A stretch of 64,000 nucleotides of DNA from Cymodocea nodosa (GCA_036874045.1 CM072347.1:126501-190500); one strand, 5' to 3'; shown: positions 48,142-60,842, counted from the first letter of the stretch. Numbers and translations are program-made. Notes: generated by a model from the sequence alone, not told the origin.

Positions 48142-51100
48142 ATGGCGGGGCGTTACGACACGAATCCCTTCGGTGAAGAAGAGGACGTGAATCCCTTCGC
48201 TGTAAGTCACTTCCCCCTCCCCCCCTCTCACGCGTTCCTATCCGGATCTAACTCCCATTGGTCGGTGTTCGTCGTTATGTTGTTGAATCGTTTGATGGAT
48301 TTCGGTTTTTTTTTTGTGTGTGTGTGTCTAACTCTTTCGCTGGAAGTGGCTTGTGATCCATGTCGTGGCGCAGTGAAACTTCCTAAGGTTGACAAGGATA
48401 GTAATGCGCATGTCTCCTGTCCGCTCTGGCCCTGTTTGATTGCTTATCTCATTTTGGGCGACGACTAGGGACGGTGCTGACCATTGCTTTTGCTGAGCTT
48501 CTTGCCCTGTGTTTCCTTGTCCGTTGCAGGATCCATCTGTCCGTCGGAATGCTACGGGACAATCTAACCTTGGTGCGGGAGGGGGGTCCTATGCAAATGT
48601 AAGTGTTCCTTTCTTCCAACTCCCTTTCCTATGTAAACCTTTTATCTATTTATTAACTGTTTGATTTCAAATGCTTATGTTTTCCCATCGAGGAATCTGA
48701 TTACCAGAGGTTTCGTGTCTTCCTTGTTCGCCTGCTAGACTTGTCTTACGCGAATTGCTACAGAATTTGCGAACCAAACCATGGTATCCCAATATGTGGG
48801 CCACCAGAGTTTCACAGGACCTGTAGTTAAACATCCATGTTTTCTCAGAAACAATCCTACTTTATTTATAACTAACAACATTATAAGTTAAGCCCTACAC
48901 AATATCAACGGCATACGTATTTTCCTACCATTTTTATCAGTAAACGGACGATACGTCTGCTTCTAGCCTCATTTTCTGTCACGTCAAAGTTAATGGAAAC
49001 AGTGAAATTAGACGCACCTCAAACAAGTAATGGATGTCGGCATATATCATGACCATTATGACACCCTAAAAACATATTATGACCATTCACCTTATAAAAT
49101 ATAACCTACACATAGCTTTTTCCACCACTCAGAAAAAAGGTTCAACGTGACAAATGGTCAACCTATTCTCAATTAATCTTTTTTATCTTTATTTTCCATC
49201 TCTTTTTGGGCCGTTCTGGTTCAAAGACCGAGAAAGTGGAGTTAAGAACATCGAGTGGTGCATCCATATTAAGTAAATCTTACAAGTCATATTTACTTTC
49301 TCATATTGAATTCAATATTATTGATCAATTTTTGCTATTTTTGGATATAGAAACTTCCTTGACATATATGATATTGATGCTTACATGTGACATGCTATGT
49401 TTTACCTATTCATTTAGTATTTCGTTTTCCATGTTGTATCTAGGATATTAAAAAGAAAGAGAGGGAACTTCAAGCCAAGGAGGTAGAGCTAAATAAGAGA
49501 GAGCAGGTAAATAACTGTCAAAATTTGCAATTAGCTAGAACAATTTCATTTGGGAACTTGTTTTTATAATATCAAAATATAAATTATCTAGATTATTAGT
49601 GGAAAACCCTTTTATATTGTCTTTCTGTGATCCATTTTTTATCTTGTGTTGTTCAATGAACTCGTTACTTTATACTTGTGCCTTTAATGTTTATATTGTT
49701 TGCATAGTTGTAACCTAGGATTCAAAAATTGATTTGGATCGATGAAATATCGACAAGGTGGATCGATTTTTGATTTGCTCGATCTTGAAACAGGTGGTAT
49801 TTTCAAAAATACCAAGGTTCAAATGATCCTATGTCTAGGATTGGTGATGGATTGACGAATCGTTAAGGTTTTTCTATTATTTGAATTTAATGATGAATCG
49901 ATTAATCCATCAAAAAGATTGGTTGATCTAGAGATGGGATTGTTAGGCTCTACATCGTTGTCTTTTGTGTTACAATAGGATTCTCAACTGAAGTCTTTGA
50001 GAGCTTCTCTATTGACTGTTGAAGTCTTTGCTGAGCATTGGAACCTCTTCCAAATTGTTTGACTATCATTACCCACCACCAAAACCCATTAAGGTTTTGC
50101 AAGTTGGGGGACAGACGATATAGGTGGAAGGAGGAAAAGAAGAGTGGGGGTGACACACGTAAGAGGAAAAAAAGAGAAAAAAAAAATACAAAAATATGTG
50201 GAAAAAAAAGGGAGAAGAAAAAGAAGAAAAAGGAAAGAGAAAAGGAAAAAGTGAAATTTTGTTAATAAGAAAATTATGTTTAAAAAACAATGAAAGTATT
50301 AAAAAAATCACAAAAATTTTAATTTTTAAAAAAAATTATGTTTACTTGTGATTAACATTCTCTTGTACTCTCATAAACTTTATTTTCTATTTTTTTCATT
50401 AAGTAATGTAAGATTCTTTTACAAAAGATATTAATTAATTATAAGAATAAATTTATAATTTACTCTCAAATCTTACAATATATTAAAATTTTAATTATTG
50501 AGTTCATAGGGAAGGGAAGGGAGAAGAAAAAATTATTACATAAAAATGGTGAAAGTATTAAAAAAATCACAAAAAAACTTGATATGTTTTTTTTTTTTTT
50601 AAATACATGTTTGCTTGTAAATAATATTCCTCTTGTGCCTATCTCTTATATTCTCACAAACTTTATTTTCTATTTTAATTAATTTATGTGAGATTTTTTA
50701 AAAAGATATTAACTATATTATAGAAATAAAAATTTATAATTTACTGTAAAATCTTATAATTGATAAAATTTTTAATTATAGAGGTTATAGAAGAAGGAAA
50801 TAATAAAAGAATAAAAAAAAGATTAGGGAATAGAGAAGAAAAAAATGAAAAATTTATTGCATAAAAAATAATGGAAGTATTAAAAAAATTAAAAATCCTA
50901 ATACTTTTTTATTTTTTTAAAAATTATGCTTGCTTTGAATAACATTTCTCCTCTACTTGTTATGCTCCCACAAAATTTATTTTCTATTTTTTAATTAATT
51001 AGGTGAGATTTTTTAAAAGATATTAACTACATTATAGAAATAAAATTTTATAATTTACTCTAAAGTCATAAATTCATAATTTATAAAATAGCACATTTTG

Positions 51101-54100
51101 ACAAAATATTCCAATCTTTTCCTAGACATTCAACATGAAATTAACTTTTATATAATTCTATTGTTATTGAAGTTATCTGTCATTAAAAGTTTTTTTTACT
51201 TATTTATACATGATTTAAGAGTGGCAATATATGCAATCACTATATTTATATCTAATTAACATTTTATATAGGATAATTATCCAGAAAATTTATCTAAGCT
51301 TTTTTATATACTTATTATAACTTCTTATTCTTGAATTTTAAGTTTTTGGCTATTTCTATAAAAATATTGTGTTTCCACTGATATGATCATTGATCCTCGA
51401 TACATTTCCTTTTTCTAGAGAAGTGATCCATAACAATTTTTGTTTCATCATGATGTTATAATGCCAGGTACTATGCACCAATAATGAAGTAAAAAAACTG
51501 TTCTTTTTCAGATTGACCATCTTGTTATTTTTGAAATGAATAAATCTTGTTGTTGATGTGATTGACCTCATTTTCTTAAGAAATATGATCCTCCTAAAGA
51601 ACCGTGGTCTCATCATTAGGTGCATGTTACCAAACCAAGCATCAATGTACCATTGATGAATAATAATATCTATGCAATTGCCTTTTTTGTTTTTTCCTTT
51701 TTAACCAATGGTCAGATCGTTATGCATAACCTTACTGAAATTTTCACATTAATGACCTCTTTTCATAAAAGAAGCTTGTGTTGCCTACTTGCAGAGTATG
51801 CAGGTTGATTTTTACAAACTGCACCTGTTAGGTTAAGTGTTCTTGATTGGATATTTGATGTGCTATCTGTAATGGTCTTTTATGTAGTGATAATTTTAAT
51901 TTATTAATTGTTGGTCACATTGATATTGTTGTTTTTCTTATTAGAGGAAAGGATTATTTTATATTATGTTCATAAAACAAAAAAGTATGTAATGTGCTGA
52001 CATTTTGTCTTGATATTTCCCATCCATACAAGGTAGTACTTTTCTGGTAATTATCTGCATTCTACTGTAATTTCTCACCCTGGATGATATTTTCATTAAT
52101 GATTATCAGCCTATATTCTTTCAAAGTATGCAATGCCTTTGTGATGTTGTATTGTGAATGCGATTTATTCTTCTGAAAGGTCAGCTATTAGCCGTTGACC
52201 TATCAATCAAAATGTTCAAATTAATAACAAACTGGATTGACATTTACAGGAAGTGAAACGTAAGGAGGAGGCTGCAGCACAAGGTTAAACTGCATTTTCA
52301 TTGCTTCAATTTTAATGTTATCCTGTTTTTTAACTTGTAGAGAGTTCAAGGTACAAATAAACCCACTAATTTTTTGTTTTTTTATTACAGCTGGTATTGT
52401 TCTAGAGGTTAAAAATTGGCCACCATTTTTTCCAATCATACATATTGATATTGCAAATGAAATACCCATCCATCTACAGAGGCTGCAATACTTTGCCTTT
52501 GCGTCTTATTTAGGTATGCTTTCCTAGATTCATAAAACTTCTTAGATATCCATCATTCTTCCTGATTAACTTATTTTATTTATGCTTTCCTGTTTGCAGC
52601 ACTGAACTTCCAAATCATACATTCGCAGCTTTGAAATTATCAATCTTCCATTTTTCTAATATACAAAAGAAAATGTATTATTGATGTTTGTCAATCCAAA
52701 TATCATGCTAGCTCTTTTATTTTCTTGTATACGAGACTTTCACCAATATCATGTTACATTTATGCATACTTATTAAAGTGCCAAGGCACCCAGGTGATAA
52801 GCTAGGCCAATTTTTTTAAATTTTTTTGGATATTAATCACCTATTCATATTTAAATATAAAACAGATGCAAATGAAAAAAAATCTGAAAATAAGAAAATA
52901 ACATCTGATTTCATGATTTAATGATAGAAAAAATTTCGCATAGTAAAAATCTGAAAAATAGGATATCTGATTTCATGAGATCTGTATAGAAAAAATGTAT
53001 CACTATAAAAATCCTTAAAAAAATACCATATTGCACAAAAATTCTTAAAAAAATACCTTGAAATGAAGGTCATCAGAGGTGCTGCTGCTGGAGAGTCACC
53101 AAAGGTGCTGGAGGGTTGCCAAAGGTGTTGGAGGCATTGTTGGAGGTTTGCCAACATGCTGGAGGTCATTGGAGATGCTGTAGGGTCATTACAGCTGCTG
53201 TTAGAGGGTCATTGATGGTTCAGGGGGTCAGTGGAGTTCATTGGAGGTGCTTGTCAGAGCTTCAATCTTGCCAAAAATGGCCAGTGGCTGTTGGAAAGCT
53301 TGTCAGAGATGGTTGGTTGTTAGTGGAGGTTGGGGAGGGAGGGAAGGAGGAGGAAGAGAAGAGAGGAAAAGGAAAAATAGGGTTTTTATCTACAAAATAC
53401 TTATATAGAACCATAGATATGAATCCATATTAGAATACAAGCTACCATCTTCAAACAAAAAGAGAAGAATGCAAGCACAGACATTTGGAAGGCATGCAAT
53501 TGGCACCTATGCTCCTGCCCAATAGCACCCAATGTGTAGGCATCTTGGAGGTCCAGGACCTACCCAGGCCTCCATTTCCACTGGTAAAGTCTGCATTTAT
53601 GTAACATCCAAAATATAATGCCTATTTAGTTTCTATTTCAGAAGACGAAACTTGGTACAATATTTACTTTAATCCTTGGAATACCTTCTCCACTAGTCCA
53701 AATTTTTTGTACAAATAGATTGCCCTAGATCTCACATTTGCGGGAGGCTTGTGTGCTAGGCTTGTCTTTTAATTTTGCTTGATTTGCAATAGTACATTTT
53801 CAGCAATATAATAGGCTATTTAAGTAACAATTAATTAAACAATTATTGCAAAATATAATCATTTTCTAACATTCTATTCTCTCCATCTGTCTCATCAAAT
53901 GTCTAACAAATATAACAAATCCACATAACCATTTCTATGTTGTAGGAATGTTTTATACTTAACAAATTATTTGAACTGACATTGTACCTTAAACTAGTTG
54001 TTGAGACTTTGTTTCTGCTGCTCCATCAGCTTTAGCCATTGACATGCATATTTTTTTACTTTCTTCCAATTCCCGGGAATAGGCATAAAGACATAGATAA

Positions 54101-57100
54101 GATATTCCAGGTAAATAGAAATCAAATTCCTTTCGCATCTATTGTGATTAATTTATATTTAATGAAAAATGTAGATTCCAATAATCTATGAGACACATAC
54201 TGGGCCTTTGTAGAAGCTCATGTGGCAATCAGAATATTCCAATAATATAAAATAAAGTTTGTCCACCCATTACTCAAAGATGAGGGAGAGTGTGACCGTG
54301 GGTGTCCTTGTACTTTTTCCATTGCCTTTACCTTCGCTTTCATTTTTTGAAGGCCATTCCACCATGCATCTTCATGTGCTCTGCTAAACAATCCATTGTT
54401 CATTCATTCATTTATTTGTAGTTGAAGGATAAAATTTTGTGTGTGAATTCTTAGAGACCTGCATGTGAATTTTTTAATCTGTTTCTTTTCCCCTGCAGGG
54501 TTGGTTTTAAGCCTTTTCTGGAATATTATAGCAGTTTCGGCAGCTTGGATCGAAGGAGAGAGTACGAAAAACATTTTAGAAATATATCATTTTTTCCTGA
54601 TCCACCTTTAATATGGTTGAAAACATTCGATCTTTATGTGCATGTAATCTAAATGAGATTTGGTACTTCCATTTGTATGACTTTGATATCATTTTGGTGT
54701 ATCTTATCGAAGGTGTAAAGATCTGGCTTCTTGCACTCATCTACTTTTTAGCCGGTGTACCTGGAGGCTACGTTTTGTGGTTCCGGCCTCTTTATAATGC
54801 CATGAGGTTAAAGCCTACCTCTATTGTACCTTTACATGCTTGTAGTTGCATGAGGGGTTTCTCTTATTTCCCATCAAGCTCTACATGTGCATGTGATTAC
54901 AACAATCAACACATTATGCATATGATTCACTTTCATGGTCTGATGACTCACTTTTCTACAGGACTGAAAGTGCATTGAAATTTAGTTGGTTTTTCTTGTT
55001 TTATACGGTATGTTTTTTCATTTTTTTAAAACTTAATTTCACTTTTTTTGAGCAGCATTGTCAAAGATTAATTTCTATTTTTATTTTTTATTTTTGTCCA
55101 ATTTTGCATCTTATTTCTACTTTGTCTATGATTGTACAGCTTCACATTGCCTTTGTCATCTTTTCTGCGGTGGCCCCTCCTGTTATTTTTGAAGGAAAAT
55201 CTTTGGCGTAAGTAACTCATTGCTTTCTTATAGTATATGCTGTGGTTGCGGTAATTTATGCATACAGCCGTACAGCAGACAATTGGCAAGGCTTTTTTCG
55301 ATGATATTCTTTTATAGGATTGTATCATGATGATTGACCAATTAGTTTGATTTCAATTCTGATGAATTTGTTTATCTCTTTGCTTACAGTGGCATCTTGC
55401 CTGCTATTGATCTCATCAGTGGAAAGACATTGGTTGGGGTATGTTTTGTGATTCATAACGTGATAGTCTAACATTTACCTATGTCAAATATAATGACAAA
55501 TGTGAATTTAATGTATCCCATTGTATCCATTATACCCTTGTCATGGATTAAGGCACGGGGCTTGTTTAGGTAGGTGCTGTTTTTTAATCATGATGCCACC
55601 TCTGAAGTAGTAGTTACTTGGCTGAGCCACCAATGCTGTATAAAATAGTGTTGGATAAGAGAGAACAGACCCTTCCCCATTTACTTACATAAAAGGGGCC
55701 TGCACACTTGCTAAGTTGGTGCGGGCTTGCTCACAAGTTAACTAAGTGCGCATAGGAGACCCTTAAATAGAGTTGATCAAATAAACCGATTCCTATTCAA
55801 CATCTGGTTCATTCATAAATTGGTTCAAACTATCCCAAACATATACTACATAACATCAAATTGCTATTAGATTATGTAATTTTGAGACATTTTTTACTAT
55901 CTCTACTGATGCAATTTTTGTCTTCCTCTACTTTTAGTTCTACCTAAATTTGTCAATTCTTTCTTTACTGGCTCATTGGTAGTTCTTTTACGAACATGAT
56001 CAAACCATCTACGATAATTTTATTTCATTTCATCCTCGATTGTACAACCCTTGTTATAAGTAAGTTATTTTTTATCTCTTGAAGTATATCAGCATTCATT
56101 CGTCATGTATTTGTTAAACTTACTGTTTACACATGTGCGTGTTTAACCCAATACTCCTTGCCATTAAGTATACATCTTATAAAATAAAAAAAGATTTTTT
56201 ACTTGTATGCTAACAAAAAAATTGATAATTACTTGTATGTCATTCAAAATTTCATATTTACTTGAATGTCATTGAAAACTTATGATTTTATTAGAATATC
56301 CTTGTGGTTAATTTATCAGGAGTAATGATAAGGGTATCAGATTAAAATGGAATTTTTTTTAATGATGTGCTAGTAAATGTGAAGCTTGAATGACATGCAA
56401 GTAATTAGAAAACATTTTAACGATGTACTGGTAATAAATCTAATAGAAAATACTGATGGCTTTTTTGAATTTCGTGGACCTGATGAACTGCAGTTATAGT
56501 CAACCATTTACATGTTTGTTTTATTAACTTTTTCTGAAGGAATAATTATAACATATTGTTTTCATTGATTAGGATTATGTATACGTTTGTTATGCTTATT
56601 ATCCAAAACCTAGGTTTCTACTTTACGGTTGACCTGGACATACATTCTCACAAGAATAAGAAGAAAAACAGAATTAAAACATTCATACAGTTCCTCAACC
56701 AGATTATACTGAGATGATCATCACAATTTTTAGATTTTTTCTGCTTGTATTGTGACATTGTGCACGTTATGCAAATGTCTTGGTTCTGTTTTTGCCCAAA
56801 ATATCATATCTTGTTGGCATTTTTTGTTCAAATGAACTAATTTCTGGATACAATAACATATCTTAATACCTTGATCATTTTGTTTAAAGAATTGAGATTG
56901 GGTATAAGTACACTACTTGGGCCTTATTTAGTTTAGATTATGAATTTTTGATTATGAGATTGTGGAATGATGACCACAACTTGATACAAACGCCTTTGAC
57001 ATGATAGATTATGACAATAATCTAGATGATTATCAATAAAGTTTTTGTGAGAAGAAGGCAGGAATTTAGATATTGAACCTTTGCCAATTATCAAATTTTG

Positions 57101-58199
57101 TTGTCAATTATGCATTTTTTCTGATTGTCCTTTGAATATTAATTTAAAATTGTAATACCATCTTGAGTGATCACAATCTGAACCATAGGAGATTCAGCAC
57201 AGTTCATTATAATCCATACAATTCCATATACATCATACTAAATACATAATCGAGCATTACCATAATTTGAACCAAATGATACCTTTGCATGCATAAAAGA
57301 TTATGTTTTTGTTTAAATGTTTCAAGGTCTTGGTACAAGAATATATATTGTTAGTTTCTTTGTTTTTGTTTAAAGAATTAAGGATCTTGGCACAAGAACA
57401 TCTTTGCAAGTAGTTGATACTTTGTTGCCCTTTTTGTGTTTAATATGAGTTTGTTTGTACACTTAAAATTTGAATTTTAATGAAATTTAAATTTTACAAA
57501 ATTTGACGAAAAGAATTTGAAATTCGAATATTTATACACATTCAAGAAAACTAATGACCTTTTTCTACAAAATTCATGTTGCTACTAAATTAGGGATATT
57601 GTTTGTATAGGTCTTGTATGATGACCTTTTTCTACAAATTGAACCATGGCTCTTTCACTTGAGCTGATGTATTTTTATGGTAATCATCAAATATCTGAAA
57701 TGCTTTACAAAGTCATAATAAACAAGGGCACATTGTTGGGTCGGGCTGCCAGACTGTTTGGGAATGCAATGGTACGAAGGAATAGTGATCTAGTGGCACA
57801 GAATTTATGTCTACATAGGACCTTACTGAAGCTTTCCCATTATTGCTGAATCTGAATTAAACTTGTGTCTTTCAACTACAGATTTTCTACTTTGTGGGGT
57901 TTGGGTTCTTCTGTCTGGAATCGATCCTCAGCATTTGGGTCCTCCAGGTTAATTTCATTCCTGCACATGTTGACCTCAGTTATTCTTGCTACATGATCGA
58001 GTTTCTTGCTCTGTCCAATGTGTTTTTGCCAAGAACATACATTCTATAAATTTCTCTGTCAAATAGTGGCCCTTTGATCTAAAGCAAGGTTTCTTCCAAC
58101 CATTGTGTGCAGCAAGTGTACATGTATTTCAGAGGAAGTGGAAAGGCCGCAGAGATGAAACAAGAGATGGCACGAGGTGCCGTGAGAGCTGCTATCTGA
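48142..58199 (+). CDS. Secretory carrier-associated membrane protein (SCAMP)
   Basis: A four-helix membrane protein of the trans-Golgi, endosome and plasma membrane, acting in exo- and endocytosis. Twelve exons fit: 48142-48201, 48530-48598, 49444-49506, 52250-52283, 52391-52513, 54499-54561, 54713-54806, 54962-55007, 55140-55207, 55390-55438, 57882-57947 and 58113-58199. They total 822 nt, giving 273 residues. Two NPF motifs (residues 8-10 and 17-19) bind EH-domain proteins in this family. A coiled coil follows ([20 protein letters not shown]), then the signature [20 protein letters not shown], four membrane spans, and the cytosolic tail [20 protein letters not shown]. Plant SCAMPs normally carry a Pro-rich segment (PPEP...DIPLD) between the NPF region and the coiled coil; no such exon is visible in the 845-base intron 2. 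Both flanking exons are phase 0, so the frame is kept. Confidence 0.93.
50262..51090. repeat. Three tandem AT-rich units in SCAMP intron 3
   Basis: Units begin near 50262, 50511 and 50831 and share, in order, GAAAGTATTAAAAAAAT (third copy GGAAGTATT), TATGTTTACTTG or a variant, CAAACTTTATTTTCTATTTT or a variant, and AAATTTATAATTTACTCT with small changes. Unit lengths differ (259 and 322 bases between landmarks). Confidence 0.75.
52776..53580. repeat. Repetitive insertion with a GGTGCTGGAG minisatellite in SCAMP intron 5
   Basis: From about 53065 to 53260 there are many imperfect copies of a unit near 20 bases long, such as TTGCCAAAGGTGCTGGAGGG. It is flanked by caaggcacccaggtgataagc (52781) and by a CCAGGACCTACCCAGGCCTCC segment (53550-53575), resembling low-copy dispersed repeat ends. 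The whole may be one insertion. Confidence 0.5.
55900..56060 (-). mobile_element. LINE C-terminal relic in SCAMP intron 10
   Basis: Minus-strand translation gives [20 protein letters not shown] and then SRGRQK, matching the LRWFGHVRRRP and RGRGRPKK motifs near the end of plant LINE ORF2 proteins. The upstream part is disrupted. It lies antisense to the SCAMP gene. Confidence 0.65.
56195..56450. mobile_element. MITE-like fold-back element in SCAMP intron 10
   Basis: The left arm (about 56195-56270) and the right arm (about 56357-56445) are inverted repeats. TTACTTGTATGTCATTCAA on the left pairs with TTGAATGACATGCAAGTAA on the right at 18 of 19 positions, and weaker pairing extends on both sides. 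There is no coding capacity, as expected of a MITE. I could not define target-site duplications. Confidence 0.6.
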
Positions 58200-58763
58200 T
58201 AGATGCATGTGCAGAATGACAAAGTACATAACATGGCGGCTGCCGTGGCTGCATATGATCATATTATAGCTAGGGTAAATGCCATGTAGTGCTTACCTGC
58301 GCGCAGTGTTTCTTGAACGTGATATGATTTGTTCTCTTCTTTTTTGTTTCCTTTGACGTGCATTGTTTGCTTCATTCGGCGCTTACTGATGTATTTAATT
58401 TAGCATTTCTGAGATGTACAGATTTATAATTTCCAGAAATCCACTTTATTCGTAGTTTTCTTGAACAATGGCTACATACATACATACATACATATATATA
58501 TATATATAATGAATGCATTTGATTTGTTTCCTTCATATACATACGTCTTGTAAGTTAAGAAGACAGATCAAATGTACTTCTTATAATATACATATATATG
58601 TACGTTAACCTCATTTGTTGGATGGTGGATCTGCTGACGTACTTGTGTCTGTTTACCGATCCTAGCTGGTTAATATAGTCGAGGCCCACACAAATTAATA
58701 TATATTTTAGTGAACAAAGTTGGTGATGCCACCCGAACATCACCACATTCACACACCATCATA

Positions 58764-58854
58764 TCATCGAACCCCTTTCTGCTGGGATTAAACATGAAAA
58801 TTCCCATCATATGTCATCGATCGCTTTCTGCCGGGATTAAACATAAAAATTCCG
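58764..58854. repeat. Direct repeat of about 39 bases
   Basis: CATCGAACCCCTTTCTGCTG and its continuation (58764-58803) recur with few changes at 58816-58854 (TTTCTGCCGGGATTAAACAT). The two copies are separated by about 12 bases. Confidence 0.85.
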
Positions 58855-59004
58855 AAGCTGTTGGATATTGTCCCTAAACCGTACCACGTCCTTACCGGTG
58901 TTTGATTTGGAGAGGACCCAAATTAATTATGTCGTCGGACCAATCCATACCTCGTCCAATGAGTCAGGCCATTGCAGCCGAATCAAAATAAATTTTTTTT
59001 TTGA

Positions 59005-59320
59005 TCAAACTAAAGTTCAAAGTAGTATGACTGATGTTTAAAAAAAAATAAAAAACTTCCGTCCAATTGAGTTTAAAAAATAAAATAAAAAACTTCTATC
59101 TGAAGTTTTTTATTTTAACTTCAATTTGATTAAAGTTTTTGATTTTTTTTTAAAACTTGATGAAATCAAAGTTGATCGACCGAAGTTGTAACTTTGGTAC
59201 GACTGAAGTTAAAATTCAATCGAATTAAAGTTTTTCATTTTTAAAACTTCGTTACATCGAAGTTTTTTAATTTTTTTCCTTTGATCTAATCAAAGTTTTT
59301 TTATTTTTTATTTTTAATTA
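59005..59320. repeat. Array of inverted GAAGTT/AACTTC motifs
   Basis: Copies of AACTTC, GAAGTTTTT and AAAGTTTTT with A/T tracts alternate in both orientations, for example AAAAAACTTCTATCTGAAGTTTTTT at 59089-59114, a near-perfect hairpin. The pattern repeats at least six times. Confidence 0.75.
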
Positions 59321-60246
59321 AAATAAAAACACTACATATTACATATTTTAAAAAAATTATACAAGCTGATCCAGGCCCAACCTGTACGTGCTTATGCTAT
59401 GATTTAGGTCGAGACGTCCTTAAAAAAATTAAATTTTTTTTTGACCCAACCCATTGCTGGAACCGGCTGATACTTTTTAGGCTGAAGTAGCCTAACGTGA
59501 TCCATTGACACCTCTACATATCTTTACCCTACTTGTTTGTTTATTTCTTAGGGTTTTAGTTAAGGTTTGGGTATACGTCATCCGCTGGTACGTACGTTTG
59601 ACACATGCAAAGATTTGCCCCACCTGTGTTTCCAACTCTTATATATCTGCCAGCTTCTTCGCTTCCAAGAAAATCACAATCAATTAACCCTAGCGAAATC
59701 AAGCTTGCAATATCGATCATACCATTAATTAACAGTGAACTAATCGATTATGTGACTGGTGTTGTTCTAGAACCAGGAATTATTATTATTATTTTAAAAA
59801 AAAAAATCCAAAGAAGAAGAACATTAGGGGGTTCATTAGATGGGAAAGGTACGTATATATTAATCGGTACCTTCAAGCATGCACATAACTTAATTCGAAG
59901 TGTTAACTAAGGATCAGTCAATTGTGATTATGCAAAGGGGCATGAAACATGCACGACAGGCTGTTGTATTAATGCGACAAAAACATCAAGCACACAGAAT
60001 AGACATAGACATAGACATAGATAGAAAGAGAGATCTCATGTAGTAATTAACAAAACATCCTTCTTAATTTCTCTAACCTTATATATGAGTCACGGAGAGA
60101 AGAACGAACACAACCCTAAACCCTAACTTCCAAACATACAAGCAGCACATGAACAAGCTATATATATATATATGTATGATGATATATAACTAGTAGAGTG
60201 GTAACAGCAGCGGTAGTAGTAGTAGATGTTGGTGGTGTTGTCTTGA

Positions 60247-60627
60247 TCAGCAATAGGCAATGCACTTCTTCTTGCAGTCTACGACGCAGCCGCCTTGGGC
60301 GCCGCCCTCGCCGTAGTTCTTCCCGGATTTGGCCCAGGCCTTGAAGCACTCGGCGGGGCAGGTGAGCTTCTTCTTGTAGCACGGGCCCTTCTCCTTGCAC
60401 ACCGTGGTCGGCCTTATCGTGCCGCTGAAGCTCCGACCGCCGTTGGGACCGCCGAACCCCCCTCCGAACCCTCCCGTCCACCCCTTGGGTATGCCCCCGC
60501 CCAGACCGGGGATGCCGGCCATCTCCCCCTGCGCCGTCGCCGTCGGAATATTATTCACTACGGTGGCCACGACGAGCACCAGAGCGACCACCGTGATCCC
60601 ACCGCCGACGCTGCTATCCATCTTCAT
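60247..60627 (-). CDS. Secreted Gly-rich, eight-cysteine protein
   Basis: A single-exon gene of 126 residues. Residues 1-33 form a signal peptide (TVVALVLVVATVVNN ending near TATAQ). A Gly-rich linker (about 36-70) leads to a compact C-terminal domain with eight cysteines at 77, 83, 90, 94, 114, 118, 122 and 126, in the pattern CKEKGPCYKKKLTCPAECF and GGCVVDCKKKCIAYC. Proteins with the same ending occur across flowering plants as uncharacterised cell-wall or secreted proteins. Four disulfides are likely. There is no catalytic motif. Function is unknown; a structural wall role or a peptide-like role are both possible. The second ATG (codon 3) is an alternative start. A TATA box lies about 75 bases upstream. 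Confidence 0.85.
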   Translation of the reverse strand: MKMDSSVGGGITVVALVLVVATVVNNIPTATAQGEMAGIPGLGGGIPKGWTGGFGGGFGGPNGGRSFSGTIRPTTVCKEKGPCYKKKLTCPAECFKAWAKSGKNYGEGGAQGGCVVDCKKKCIAYC

Positions 60628-60701
60628 GCTTCTTTCTTCTTTCTTCTTTCTTCCTCTTGTTCTTGGTGTTGCTGTTGGTGTTGGTGTTGGGTTGCCTGGT
60701 G

Positions 60702-60713
60702 CCGGTTATATAA
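60702..60713 (-). promoter_or_regulatory. TATA box of the Cys-rich gene
   Basis: The minus strand reads CTTATATAACC here, about 75 bases upstream of the start codon. Confidence 0.65.
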
Positions 60714-60805
60714 GTTGGTCGATCGAGGAAGAAGGCGAGAGTGGCGGAGTTGGACGTGTTCGGTCGTCGCTGCCTGCAATCATCATTTATTGATCAATCC
60801 AGGCT

Positions 60806-60806
<1 letters not shown>

Positions 60807-60839
<33 letters not shown>
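60807..60839. repeat. (GA)n microsatellite
   Basis: A pure GA run of about 32 bases lies upstream of the Cys-rich gene. A shorter one lies at 61930-61951 and a (TG)n run follows at about 61960-61970. Confidence 0.95.

Positions 60840-60842
<3 letters not shown>

Larger units (their letters stand above)
58200..60246. other. Intergenic between SCAMP and the Cys-rich gene
   Basis: SCAMP 3-prime region, then microsatellites (CATA)n and (TA)n at 58475-58508, a 39-base direct repeat at 58764-58854, and an inverted-motif array at 59005-59320. From 59.5 kb on there is ordinary AT-rich DNA and the 3-prime region of the Cys-rich gene. No gene is recognised. Confidence 0.5.
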
